From Nicotiana tabacum (lineage: Eukaryota > Streptophyta > Magnoliopsida > Solanales > Solanaceae), in the NCBI RefSeq assembly GCF_000715075.1, contig NC_134087.1, positions 109,655,161 to 109,719,160 on the forward strand: DNA of 64,000 nt, read 5' to 3'. A model generated the notes under the pieces. It searched no databases. It was not told the origin of the DNA and worked only from the letters and a program-made list of their open reading frames with translations. Within the stretch, counting starts at the first letter, position 1, and each line of letters opens with the position of its first letter. Of the stretch, positions 21,046-32,079 are shown one piece after another. Made by a program: the position numbers and the translations under genes.

Positions 21046-22623
21046 TCAGAGGTGACCTTTGTTGAGTAGTCGGGCTACTTCTTCTTGGAGTTGTCGGCAA
21101 TCCTCAGTCATGTGGTCGTGCGTGTTGTGAAATTCACACACTAAGTTATGGTTTATTTGTGAAGGATCTGATTGTACAAGCCTTGGCCAACTAGTGTCTC
21201 TAATTTTACTGATGGAGAATACGATGTTTGAAACATCAACATTGAAGTTGTATTCCGACAAGCGGGGCGCCTCCGTTGGCCCTGTGTGCCTATCGAATCC
21301 AGCTCTTCTAACAAGTCCCCGAGGATTCTGGCCTCGATCCATCCTCCGGTCATTGCAGGGTATGTTGCACCTTGGGGCATTTCTTCTATCTTCGGTGTAT
21401 GGTTGGTATCTCTCTTTATTCGGCTTCGACTCCTTTGCCAAAAGCCTGCTAAGATATACCGAGCCCGAGAGGGCTCCTAGTTGGTCATCTTCGACCTTGA
21501 TCTTTGATTGGTATCGATTGTGGACGTCCGACCAAGTCACGGCGAGATATTTGACTAAGTTCTGCTTCAGCTGCTTCGAAGCTACCGAGCTTCGCTCGTT
21601 CAAACCTTGAGTGAAGGCCTGCACTGCCCAATCATCGGAGACCGGTGGTAGTTCCATTCGTTCCAATTGTTCCATTCGTTCTATTTGAAAGAGAGATACG
21701 AACTCTCACAGCATCTCGTTCTCCCTTTGCTTGATTATAAAGACGTCGGATTTCCTTGTAGCTACTTTGATGGCACCAGCATGTGCCTTTATGAAAGAAT
21801 CTGCCAGCATGGCAAATGAATCTATCGAGTTTGAGGCCAGGTTGTGATACCACATCATTTCCCCTTTTTAAAGCATCTCTCCAAACTTTTTCAGTAGGAC
21901 GGACTCGATCTCGTCATCCTTTAGGTCGTTGCCATTCACTACACAAGTGTAAGCAGTGACGTGCTCATTGGGGTCCGAGGTTCCATTGTACTTCGGAAGG
22001 TCGGGCATTCTGAACTTCTTTGGAATAGGTTTTGGGACTGCTTCCCGTGGGAATGGCTTTTGTACAAACTTCTTCGAATCTACACCTTTCATAATCGGGG
22101 GTGCGCTCGAAATTTGATCGACCCTAGAATTGTAGGTCTCTACCTTCTTGTCGTTGGTTTCTATCTTCTTCTCACCCAACTCGATCCCCTTTGTGAGGTC
22201 CTCGATCATCTTTATGATGGTGGGGTCGGCTATCAACCCATTGTTGCTTGATCTTTCTGGTGCCTGCTCGGCTCGGGGGGCCCTTTCCCGAGCTACCGTG
22301 CTGGGAGTCTTTTGGTGACTTTGTAGCTGAGCAATTGCCAACTGTTGTGCTTTTAACATTTTGAAGATGACGTGAAGGCTAACCCCTTGTTCTTCCTGAG
22401 CTGGGGTTTTTTGAGCTTCTTGTTGATCCTCCTGGTGTATGCTCTTGTTGGTATGGGAGCTTATTTCGACGTGTTGAGCGTTGCGCGAGACCAAGTCCAC
22501 GGAAATTGGTTCTGGTGCATTCTCAGGGTTTCTTGGTGGTACACCAACACCTGGAACATCCACACCATTCTCTCCATGGTCCTCAAGATTGTTGTTTTCA
22601 CGTGCGTTTACTAAGTTAGACAT
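21046..22623 (-). pseudogene. Element E gag, decayed
   Basis: Gag forms the virus-like particle of LTR retrotransposons. The frame starts at ATG 22623 (MSNLVNARENNN). It runs open to 21868, continues in shifted frames through 21853-21632, and runs from 21675 to 21046. Visible are a Gln/Glu-rich N-terminal half, the conserved PLPKYNGTSDPNEHV-like block (PDLPKYNGTSDPNEHV), a capsid-like middle (AFTQGLNERS) and a C-terminal CEFHNTHDHMTEDC knuckle of Tat gag near 21100. The start lies about 100 bp from the primer binding site, as expected. At least one frameshift (about 21860) and one stop (about 21710) kill the copy. Confidence 0.85.
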
Positions 22624-22725
22624 TTTGACCTGAAATCAAAGATCTTGGACAAGAAAAAGTGTGAAAGGTAACTTGCGTTATGTAGTAAAACAGCAAGAAA
22701 ATAATCACTGTTTTTTTTAGCCCCA

Positions 22726-22737
22726 CGGTGGGCACCA
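22726..22737 (-). other. Primer binding site of element E
   Basis: Read on the - strand the bases are TGGTGCCCACCG, three bases after the LTR end at 22741. A TGGYGCCCACCGTGGGG leader is typical of Tat-lineage elements. The tRNA was not identified with certainty. The site fixes 22741-23490 as the 5' LTR of a - strand element. Confidence 0.75.
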
Positions 22738-22740
22738 AAC

Positions 22741-23490
22741 TGTTTACCTCGAAAATGGTAAATACAATTAGATTTGATTTTCTGGTTCTAAAAATATGTG
22801 ATCTATTTTTATGCTAGTTGTTAGGCAATAGATACTAAGTAAGAGATTAGAAAACGAGATAACAGCCTATGGATAGTGTAATACTCAGACCAAATGGCTG
22901 GAGATCGGGGCCTCGAGCTTGCGTACGGGGGGCCTCGAGCTTGCGTACGGGGGCCTCAAAGTCGAATCGGACGCCCGGTCGAGGTCAATAGATAGAGGAT
23001 TAACAGTTATGATAGCTTTGATGGAAGACTTTTATGACCAATAATGAGCAATAAATGATGAACAGTAAATATAACACAATGAATATAAGTAATAAATAGA
23101 AGTAATGAGATCAAGAGAATATGTTAGAGTGTAGAGAATATTCTTGTGTATTTAATATTGAGTATCAGACCTTACAAAATGACAAGGATCACCTTTATAT
23201 ATGAAAGGGAATCCCAACATAGTACAAATACATTTATTACCAAGATACATGGTTGGTACAGCTATTTAATGCCACGATACGGGCTTAAACTAGCCAAATA
23301 GACTAGGTCAGCTTTTAGTTGTATGCCTTGAGAACTTCCCACTCTTTCACCATAGCTATCGATCTGCATTGGCCCGAGGTTAGACATCGGTAGACCCTCG
23401 GGTGTGAATCTCGACCATAGCCTTGAGCTTTTGGAAACGTGCTTACGAAGCGTCGTATGACCGAAAATAGGACCCTCCGATTCTACCGTA
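22741..23490 (-). mobile_element. 5' LTR of element E
   Basis: On the - strand the LTR ends ...TTTTCGAGGTAAACA next to the primer binding site. The outer limit is uncertain: the change from D leader to E sequence lies at about 23480-23500, and the first bases there read TACGG instead of the usual TG. A TATA box (ATATATAAAG) lies at 23193-23202 on the - strand, followed downstream by a plausible transcribed R/U5. A short duplication, GGGGCCTCGAGCTTGCGTAC, occurs twice at 22906-22950. Confidence 0.65.
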
Positions 23491-23666
23491 TATAGAATTC
23501 TTAGAATTGAGCTCTACCACACTATCTAGAGTGAGAAGAAAGAGTGATAGTCCTAAATGCCCTTTAGCCTTCTCTTATAAGTGTGGTGAATAACACACCC
23601 ATAAACAAGACTTTACTAGGCACGGCTTGTAGACTCCCTAGGACAAAACTGCTCTGATACCACTTT
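23491..23666 (-). mobile_element. Leader of element D with initiator-Met primer binding site
   Basis: On the - strand TGGTATCAGAGC (23662-23651) is the standard primer binding site complementary to the plant initiator methionine tRNA, four bases after the LTR end. The following leader runs to about 23491, where E is inserted. The gag and pol of D must lie beyond E, outside the window. Confidence 0.85.
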
Positions 23667-25023
23667 TGCCACGCCCTAAACCGATGGGTCGCGACGGGCA
23701 CCCGGTACCTTACTCAACCGAGTATCAACATAACGTATCTTTCATATCATTCTATCATAGGTAAATAAACTGGAGTAAAGCATGAGTGAATACAAACTTA
23801 TACATATGTAATACGAGCCTATAAGGCCGGCATGATTCTGTACATACACGAAACATAGGCCGACAAGGCCATACAAGTATCCATATGCATGACATCTATC
23901 TACAAGCCTCTAAGAATACATAATATCATAAAGGTCGGGACAGGGTCCCGCCATACCAATCAATACATTTACTAGTCATACTAACCAAAGAAGCAACTCC
24001 AAAGCAAATGGATCGCACCAACACCTTCCGCTGAGCTGATAGCCTACTTACAGGACTCTTGACATGTCTATAAGGATCTGCGGTCATGAAACGCAGCGTC
24101 CCCAAGCAAAGGGATATCAGTACAAATAATGTACCGAGTATGTAAGGAATGAAAATTAGTAACTAGTAGACATGAGAGAAAAATAGAGTAAAAGACTCAA
24201 CATGTATATCTGAATAACTTTGTGAATCATTTAATATTATAATGTCATGCATATACATGTAAATGTCATACCATGCATGGGTATATGCGTTCATAACATC
24301 TTCAAGCCTCTGAGGGCATCCCATCACATCATCTCGGCCACTATGGGAAAATCATCAACATATACCAGCTGATTAGGTGGTGGTGTGTATATAATGACGT
24401 AACCTTTTACCATATCCCATATACATATAATATACATATATACACGTATATAATACCATCTGATCATGGGTCAATATACATGATTGCAATGCATGAGAAG
24501 TACGTCAATAAAATCTCTTGGAGTGTCATAAGACCATTATGCCTTTGAATAATATCATGAAGTAAAAAAATTTCAACTTCGTATTTTTCTGAGATCCATG
24601 GACAGATGATAGAATAATATGACACATGGAGAATCAAGAACATAAGCATCTCTAGCATTTCTATGAATAGAGTTATTTATGAAAGTTGTGCATTTGCACG
24701 TTTCGTTTGCATCGTATGGATCATGGCAAAAGAAAGAAGGGATAGCCTTAACATACCTGAGTCAATCCTCTTAACAATCCCTCTAACACACGTCTTTTGC
24801 GAAGAACACATAACGGCGAGATCGAAGTAGGGAAAAATCCGTGTGATATTGTTAAGAAAGATTGCACCATACTCCTTAAAATTGCAAAATCTCACTTTGT
24901 AGACACAATCTCACAAGAATTGTTTGAAGTAACTAACGTTACTTATTGAAGAACATGATATTTTCTTGATGCTTTCTCATCTGTAAGAAAATTCTTTGAT
25001 ACTCATCTTTCATCCCTTAGAAA

Positions 25024-25187
25024 ATTCCTTGATAACAAATTCTTTAAGACTCATCCGTTAGCAAATTCCTTGATAACAAACTTTTTAAGACTCATCTGTT
25101 AGCAAATTCCTTGATAACAAATTCTTTAAGATTCATCTGTTAGTAAATTCCTTGATAACAAATTCTTTAAGACTCATCTGTTAGCAA
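25024..25187 (-). repeat. 41-bp tandem repeat, four units, in LTR D
   Basis: Four head-to-tail units of 41 bp (ATTCCTTGATAACAAATTCT...) differ at only a few positions. Partial units precede the array near 24960-25023. Confidence 0.9.
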
Positions 25188-25748
25188 GCAAGTATATGTA
25201 TAAACTAAGCATATGGAAAAGTCTTTTAATATTGGGGTTGTGGGCCCCACTCTTGTAAGACTTTGGCCACCAAAATTCCTCCAATTTAGCCACCTAGCAA
25301 TTGTGATTAAGAGTCACAATTTGGAGCTATACTTGCTGCCACGTTCTTGCCTTATTACCCTTACCAAGACTTTTAATTACTCAACTAAATTATTATTAAT
25401 TAACTAGTTAATTCCTCCATTACCCAATAATTCACATAATTAAGGATTATCTCAAATTACTTAAAATACTACTTACTTTTAACACACTTTATATAACTTA
25501 CTATTATGATCATGTAGTACCTTGTATGGCACTAGTCCATATATATCGGGTATTATAGCTCGGACCGTATTTTATCCCAAAATATCGAACTTTGACAAAA
25601 TTCATTTTCTTCGATTTGCTAATCCTCTCACTTTCACGAATTTACTCATTACTTATTTGAAATAGCATAATTCTTATAATCTCCAAATAATCTTTTCCTT
25701 AGACTGATGTCAATTACCTTCTGACAAATTCAACGTACAATACTATAG

Positions 25749-25907
25749 GGTGAAACATCATCGTAATTTAATACTGCAAACCATAACATCATCGTAATGT
25801 AATACCGCAAGGCGTAACGTCCTCGTAATAAAATACTGCAAGACGTAACATAATCATAATATAATATTACGGGACGTAATATCGACGTAATATTATGGGG
25901 CGTAACA
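25749..25907 (-). repeat. 31-bp array that reiterates the terminus of LTR D
   Basis: Units of about 31 bp (…RCGTAACATCATCGTAAT…) begin near 25749, 25780, 25811, 25842 and, shortened, 25873. The final partial unit GGGGCGTAACA is the LTR end itself. The LTR terminus is therefore the last member of a tandem array. Confidence 0.8.
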
Positions 25908-28151
25908 ATTATGTTTGCCTATCTTATTCCCCTTAAGTGATATATATTCTCATGAGTTAGGATACTGTTGTGGTTTGTTGTAGACCATGCTATTAGTTTG
26001 TTGCTATACTGCTTGTGGTCATGTTAGGCTCCTATATTAGAAATCTTCAAGTGAAATTGTATATCCCTCTTACTATAATTATTTTGAATAAGGCTCACTT
26101 GTTTAAAGCCTTTTCTGACCAATTTTGGTTAATATCTTGTGCTAAACTTGATTTCGGGAAACTTAGCATATGTGTGTGTTTGTCTTGTTAACTTAATAGA
26201 CTTGCTTCTTAAGCCCTCTTAGTGTGTAACTGTGTGCAGTATGCTATACCCTTTCCTTTGTTGAATGATTGCTCAACATGGTGTTAGTTCTTCTATGTCA
26301 AACTTGTTGTCCACCTAGTTGATATGTTCAAGCCCTCTTGTTTGACCAATTTTGTTCCCTTAGCTTCAAAGAATGATGATATATTTATACAATCACTGTC
26401 AATAGACTTTTAGATTGTCAATTGGTTACCATATATGGTTTCTCCCTCTAATCCTGGTACGAGTTCTCATATGGCCCTGGGTTGTGTAATTTCTCTTTTG
26501 GGCCTGATCTGTTTATTGGGCCTGTAGTCTTTCAATATGTAATATTTGCACTTGTATTCATTATTCTGGGCCTGTAATAATTTATAAACAAAATAAATGG
26601 GGAAATTAGCAAAAAGGGTTAGGGTACTCTAATTCTCACATAAATGGGTAGAAAGCATGCCTATAGGATCTGTGTGGTCTATCTGCTATTTGCTTTACAT
26701 GCTTTTAATTTCATGTGTAGAAAGCATACCTATAGGAGTTACGCGCACAAACATCACTTAACTTGCCAAAATATGTTATTTCAAGTATTTGTTGTACCTG
26801 TTTCCACTATTGTGCACTCCTAGATAACATGTCTGTAGGGTGCAGCAATGCAATATTTTTTACTTACTTAGATATCATGCCCATAGGAAACTCAAACACT
26901 TCATCTGCTCAACCTGCCTAATGCCCGCACACTGGCAGAATATTTGTAAGAACTTAGGTGTTTCATTTGTTAGCATGCTTACTTCTATGCACTCTTAGAT
27001 AATATGCCTATAGGATGCAACCAGGCAATACCTTTGGATAATCTCAATACCATGGCTATAAAGATTGATAATTTAACCAGCTGCTCCGTATTGTTTGTAC
27101 TGCTTCGCTTAGATAGCATGCCTATAGAGGTAAAGCTATAAAATCAATTTCAATAATCAATTACTAAATATCCTGCCTCTAGGACACTGTCACCTACCTA
27201 AGAGACATGTCTATAAAATCAGCATTGGTAATTCATGATACTGGATTGTTTTACTGCCTCAGTGTGCAAATAATCTAGAGATCATGCCTATAGGTTTGTA
27301 ATCTGCAAATCTGTTGCTTGTGCATTGCTAAAAAAAATCATCTAGGATATATGCCTATAGGACTCATGACTATAATATGCCTTAATTCTGAAATTGTCTA
27401 CTATGTAATATAAAAATTTGCTTGCGTGCTTTTGTTGTTATGTGTGGAGGTTAACTGGGACCTTTAATTGTCTTTACGTGAAATCCTATCTGTTTTGCAT
27501 GTCGCTTAGTTTTATCATTTTTGAGAAACCTAAGTAAGTCTAGAACCATCCAAATAGAGGTCCAAATCCTCCTGGACCATAGGCATGGGACGGGTAGAGC
27601 ACGCATAGGATACAATTTAGAATTGAATTAGAGCGCCTTCAAGTAACAAATTCAACATAGTAATTGGATAGCAGTAGATGATAGTTTGTGCCCGCTAAAT
27701 AATATGAGCAATCACCTATCTTAAGGGAGTTTGCGAAGTATTATTTATGTTGCATGGGATAATTTTTAGGCTAAAAACCGTTGGATTCCCCCCCCCCCTT
27801 TTCTTTCCTTTACTTGTATTTATACCCTTGTAACCATTAAGGATTTGTACCAATTCTCATGTGCTATAAGAAGACTCTATGACTTTTTTTATATATATTT
27901 TTTTTTGTTTGATCACCTAGCCTAATTACATAATCCACATAGTCTAAATTTTGGTCGGGACCCACAGTTACGGACCTCGATGAGTGTCTAACACCTTCTC
28001 TTTGAGGTAATTTGAGCCCTTACCCAATCTTTGGTGGCGTTTACTAGTCAAACAGAGTTATTTGCAAATAGTTTCCCTAACACACCTTAAAAATCATTAA
28101 GTGCTGAGTCACACGTCGAAACTTGCTTTCGCGAGAAAACGGGGCGCGACA
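25908..28151 (+). mobile_element. 3' part of a Tat-type LTR (element C)
   Basis: The right end reads GAAAACGGGGCGCGACA, matching the end style of LTR B (GGGGGTGCGACA). Internal blocks match LTR B in order: GGGCCTGTAATAATT, the CCTATAGG repeats (26645-27365), GGGACGGGTAG and GGGACCCACAGTT. The left part is cut by D at 25907/25908; ATTAT (25908-25912) is the presumed D target duplication. An 11-C homopolymer lies near 27788. No gene is seen. Confidence 0.82.
26645..27365. repeat. CCTATAGG-centred repeats in LTR C
   Basis: Units such as AGATATCATGCCCATAGG and GAAAGCATGCCTATAGGATC recur near 26651, 26718, 26822, 26872, 26997, 27112, 27165, 27277 and 27350. They correspond to the repeats of LTR B at 12530-13050. 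Confidence 0.75.
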
Positions 28152-29810
28152 AGAGGTAAAGGAAACTTTCCTGATTTATTTAGTCGGGGTCTGAATCGAA
28201 GTCGAAATCTCCTTTGCACGCCCGACTGAGTGCACATATCCATGATGAGAGCTTCTTTTTCATCTTCTTTGGATACACCCTACACTTATCAGTTTCATTC
28301 TTTCCAATTTGCTCTTTCAGGGCCCCCCTTTCTCCTTCCATTTTGAAGATCGGCCTTTCATCCCCCACTCTAAGCATGAGCACCCTTTCCTAAATATCCA
28401 AAATTACTTTGCCCATAGCCAAGAAGGGTCTTCCTAAAATCAATGGGACCTCCCTATTCTCCTCCATGTTTACCACAATGAAGTCCACCGAGAACACAAA
28501 TTTGTCTACCCGAACCAGCACATCTTCCACGATTCCTTAAGGTATGATTCTGGTCTAATCCGCCAGCTGCAAGGACACAGGTATCGACCTGATCTCTATA
28601 ATCTCTCCCTCTAATTTTCTGAAAATAGACAAAGGCATAAGATTAATAAAAGCACTTGAATCACATAAAGATTTTTGAAATTTAGTACTTCCTAAAGAGC
28701 AAGGTATAGTAAACTCCCTGGATCTCCACATTTTTTATGGAGCTTATTTTGCAAAATGGAACTACAATTCTATGTCAGCTTGACAACCGATGTCTCTTCC
28801 ACTTTCTGCTTCTTGGACAATATCTGCTTCATCAATTTAGCATAAGCTAGCATCTGTGAAAGTACCTTTGTGAAAGGTATATTCACATGCACATGCTTGA
28901 ACATTTCTAAAAAGTGTCTGAATTGTTTGTCTAACTTCTCTCTTTGTTGCTTCTGGGGAAAAGGTAGAGCAGGCATGTATTTGCTCTCTTTAGTCTCATT
29001 ATTTGTTGCATTATCATTTTTCTTCTTTCTCTAAGATCTAATCTTCACCTTCTTCTTCAAATCCTCATCTACCATCCTTGCACCTTTTTGACTATCATCA
29101 TTTTTTTGTTCTTCCACAATCTCGACATGTCTTTCAATCGGCTTATCTGTTTGCTTTCCTATGGGATCCTCCAATTTGTGCCCACTCCTCAATGATACTA
29201 CATTTATTGTCTCTTTCGGATTTCTTTCAGTATCAGCAGGGAGAGTTCCTATAACCCTCTCAGACAATAGAGTAGCTAGTTTCCTCACCTGTCCTTCCAG
29301 GTTTCGAAAAGGCATGCCTAGTTCTTTGATAGTTGCATTATGTTCTTGTATAGCTGATCCATAAGTTTCAAGCATCTCATCTGTCTTGATAATGAAAGCC
29401 TTCATTAGATATTCCATGATAGACTGATTATACTGTAGAGGCTGATATTGCTGCCTCTACTGATTTTGAAAGCCTGGAGCTCCTTGTCCCTGGGGTCTAG
29501 AGTTATTTTGCTGCCATGAGTTCAGGCTACCACTTGGTGAATTCTAAGAAAATCCTGGGTGCCTCTGACCCATAGAATTGAAATTATTACCACTCTAGTA
29601 GTTGCCTCTATCAAAGTTTCATATAGTATTGACCACTTCATCTGCAGCTAAGGCCTGACACTCATGCGTTGGATGACCCATTTCACATAAATCACAAACT
29701 GGTGACGGTTGGCTCTGGACATTGGCTAAGGCCAACTTTCTTATCTCTTTGGCCATGGCTTCTAATAAATATACTGGATTTCGGTGCACCTGTGTATGAA
29801 CTTCCAACAT
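28152..29810 (-). pseudogene. Athila-type gag-protease remnant (element F)
   Basis: On the - strand, pieces at 29810-29619, 29417-29031, 28976-28770 and about 28740-28180 follow the order of an Athila-lineage Ty3 polyprotein. First is a zinc-knuckle-like CDLCEMGHPTHEC (CX2CX3HX4C) in the first piece. Next is a linker with VVSLRSGHKLEDP. Then comes PALPFPQKQQREKLDKQF, the conserved block before protease. Finally the protease region has LPL/INLMPLSIFRKLEG and VPLILGRPFLA. The protease catalytic triplet appears as DSS instead of DSG/DTG. Several stops interrupt it. It is cut by LTR C exactly where RT should begin. The N-terminal gag is missing to the right, where repeats start at 29811. Confidence 0.8.
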
Positions 29811-30140
29811 ATTATGCTGGATCGGTATACTTTGTTGGTTCCAGTATAATATACTGGAGACTGGAGCACCGGTGCTCCAAACTCCAGTATATTATGCTAG
29901 ACTGGTATATTATACTGGAACTCCAATATATTAGACTGGAGTTCCAGCATAATATGCTGGAGTTTATACTGGAACTCCAGTATATTATGATGTAGTATTT
30001 TTTCAGATTTTGAACAGTGTTTTCATTCAAATTTATCTTTACATGAAAAGTGACTAAATTTTAGTTACTTTTGAAACTGTGGCTATTTTTGAATGACCAC
30101 TTGTAAATTTGGCTATTTTTTAATTTCTCCCAGTGCGCAT
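29811..30140. repeat. CTGGAGTTCCAGYATA palindrome cluster, probable non-autonomous DNA element
   Basis: About ten copies, on both strands, of a phrase of the form ATACTGGAACTCCAGTATA or ATATGCTGGAGTTCCAGC fill 29815-29995. Each is nearly self-complementary. The right flank carries two copies of TGGCTATTTTTGAATG/TTGGCTATTTTT (30080-30120), which I recognise loosely as a frequent Solanaceae repeat end. The family is not named with confidence. Confidence 0.5.
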
Positions 30141-30603
30141 AAAAAATAGGCTTGAAGGCAAAACTAATTGATTTTCCGCCACGCGCGAGATATATGTGAG
30201 TCTTTATTTGGATAAATTTTGTAACAATTTAATGTCATTCGCTCCACCCATCCTTTTGGGTAACTAATCAGTTATTTGTTTGATTAACCCTCTAACATTA
30301 CAGCTGTAAGTTCCTTTTTCCCGTCAAAGATTGAACTTTAAAAATAACATTAAAAAAAAACGAAAAATGGATGCACCTCCGCCTCCAGATAATTGCAAAA
30401 TAAAGGTCCAAATTTGTTGTCCCAAAGAATAACTCTCTGCACAAAAATCTCAGCAACTGCAGTCTCTAAGTACTTCCACTTGGCAGCAGTATGAAATTCT
30501 TTTATATGATATCAGGAATATTACATAATCTGCTTTCTTTACGCCCGGCAAAGTGAACTTATCTTTTTCGCTACACGTGTCCACTCATGCACTATACGTA
30601 GCA
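30141..30603. other. Intergenic, no feature seen
   Basis: AT-rich sequence between the repeat cluster and a MITE. No gene, RNA or repeat could be supported. Confidence 0.5.
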
Positions 30604-30915
30604 GAGGTGGATGCAGAGTAAGAATAGCGATTTCATTTGAATCCAATATTTTTTAACATAAAGCATAAACTTACATGTAAAAAGCCATTGAAATGGTAAG
30701 AAAATTATATATATAAATTCATCTTTAAAAATACAACGAGTTCAATATTAAAACTCTTAAAAATTAAATTCTTATATATAAAAAACCATTAAAATTGTCA
30801 GAAAATTATATATATTAACTTTAAAAATATGAGTTCAATACTAAGAACATTAAAGGTCAAACTCATAAAGCTTACATTTTTAAAGTAATGAATTTATAAA
30901 CCTATGACACTCAGC
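30604..30915. mobile_element. MITE of the CAGAGGYGGATSC-end family
   Basis: The left end CAGAGGTGGATGCAGAGT matches a terminal phrase common in Solanaceae genomes. The body repeats AAAAAGCCATTGAAATGGTAAG-type and AAAATTATATATATAAA phrases. The other end is degenerate. A related copy with a GGATCCGCCCCTG end lies at about 48029-48236. The class is inferred. Confidence 0.45.
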
Positions 30916-32079
30916 TATCACAAGTTTACCTTCACAACCCTTTTTAAGCTCTTTCCTTTTTCCTTTTTTATTTTTTTATCTGTTGGCTATATACCACATA
31001 TTTTTTTGAGATGGTAAGACAGTTGAATATGCGTACCTCTGCTAAACATTAATTTATCAATTGATACCGTGTGATTTTTGGTTTTCTAGTTACTGAGGAG
31101 ACTAGTTTTCGAATGTACACCGGCAGTAGCTCATGTATATCAGCCCTTCGCCTTACATGGTAAAGAAAAACAAGAGAATGAGAGAAGGGAAAAACTCAAT
31201 GGCACTTATCCATAAAAATTAGTAATCACTTTTTGTTGTGACAGTAAATAACGGATGACCTTCAGTCGAATTAGAATCCTACACTTAACTGGCGGGAGGT
31301 TTAACTGTCAAGACTAACAAGCTGTAACTCTCATCCTTCTTTTTTCATTTGAGTTCAGAAATTTTGAACTACTCGCCCTTTCTTGCCCTGAAAATACTGG
31401 TGAAATTACTAAACTTGGAAATGCAAAACCTACTTCAAAATAATGTTTAATAAAGTTGTTGCAGGACAAGCAAACCAAATCATAATGATTGGAAGTGCAG
31501 CTCAAGATTTCTGACTTGTCAGCTTTATGTTTCCATATTAACTAGGAAAGCAGGAAATACATATATTTTTGCCTCAGCTTCCTGCCAACTCAAAACTATA
31601 CTTCATAGGAAATACATATATAGCAAAGAAAAATTACTGTACTTCATAGGAATCCAAATAGTAATAATATTAAAATGCCTAGCAACTTTTTCTATGGACA
31701 TTAAACAATTTGTTTTGACAACTCCAGGGATCAGTCTATTAATCAATTGCGGGCATTGTATTAGAGAATAGAGATCAAAAATTCAGATTAAGTCGGTTTC
31801 AATAAAATAGGTCCATCAATGAGAAGTAGCATCTCAAACATGGTAAAGAATGGAACTTCAATCATGTAAAGGGCCAAATGAAGGCAGGCACGTTTGCAAG
31901 GAGAAAATTCTCCAAGACAAGCTTCTAAGTTCTAACTGATACTACAGAAGACACAATGTTAGTCAAAACCACAATTGAACACAAGCACAAAAGATGACAA
32001 GCTATCAACAAAATGCTCTTGTACCAGAAACCCATCTTGTGATGACAGACCAGCCAAAGCTTACCCTTTTCTCGTCGCT
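30916..32079 (-). other. 3' flank and probable 3' UTR of SMO2
   Basis: The SMO2 stop codon ends at 32080 and the transcript runs leftwards from there. A 3' UTR of a few hundred bases is likely, but no clear AATAAA on the - strand fixes its end. Nothing else is recognised down to 30916. Confidence 0.45.

Larger units (their letters stand above)
23667..25907 (-). mobile_element. 5' LTR of element D (2241 bp, probable chromovirus)
   Basis: On the - strand the LTR begins TGTTACGCCCCATAATATTACG (limits 25907) and ends TTTAGGGCGTGGCA (23667), next to an initiator-Met primer site. That primer type and LTR style fit the chromovirus branch of Ty3 elements, which is inference. It contains a 41-bp tandem array (25024-25187) and a 31-bp array that includes the LTR start itself (25749-25907). 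Small ORFs inside are chance. Confidence 0.85.

Noticed and set aside
28152..29810. F and G as one split Athila element around the genes
   Set aside because: Both are on the - strand, but F ends at protease and G at RT with separate flanking nests and cellular genes between; a single element cannot contain the island without a rearrangement for which there is no sign.
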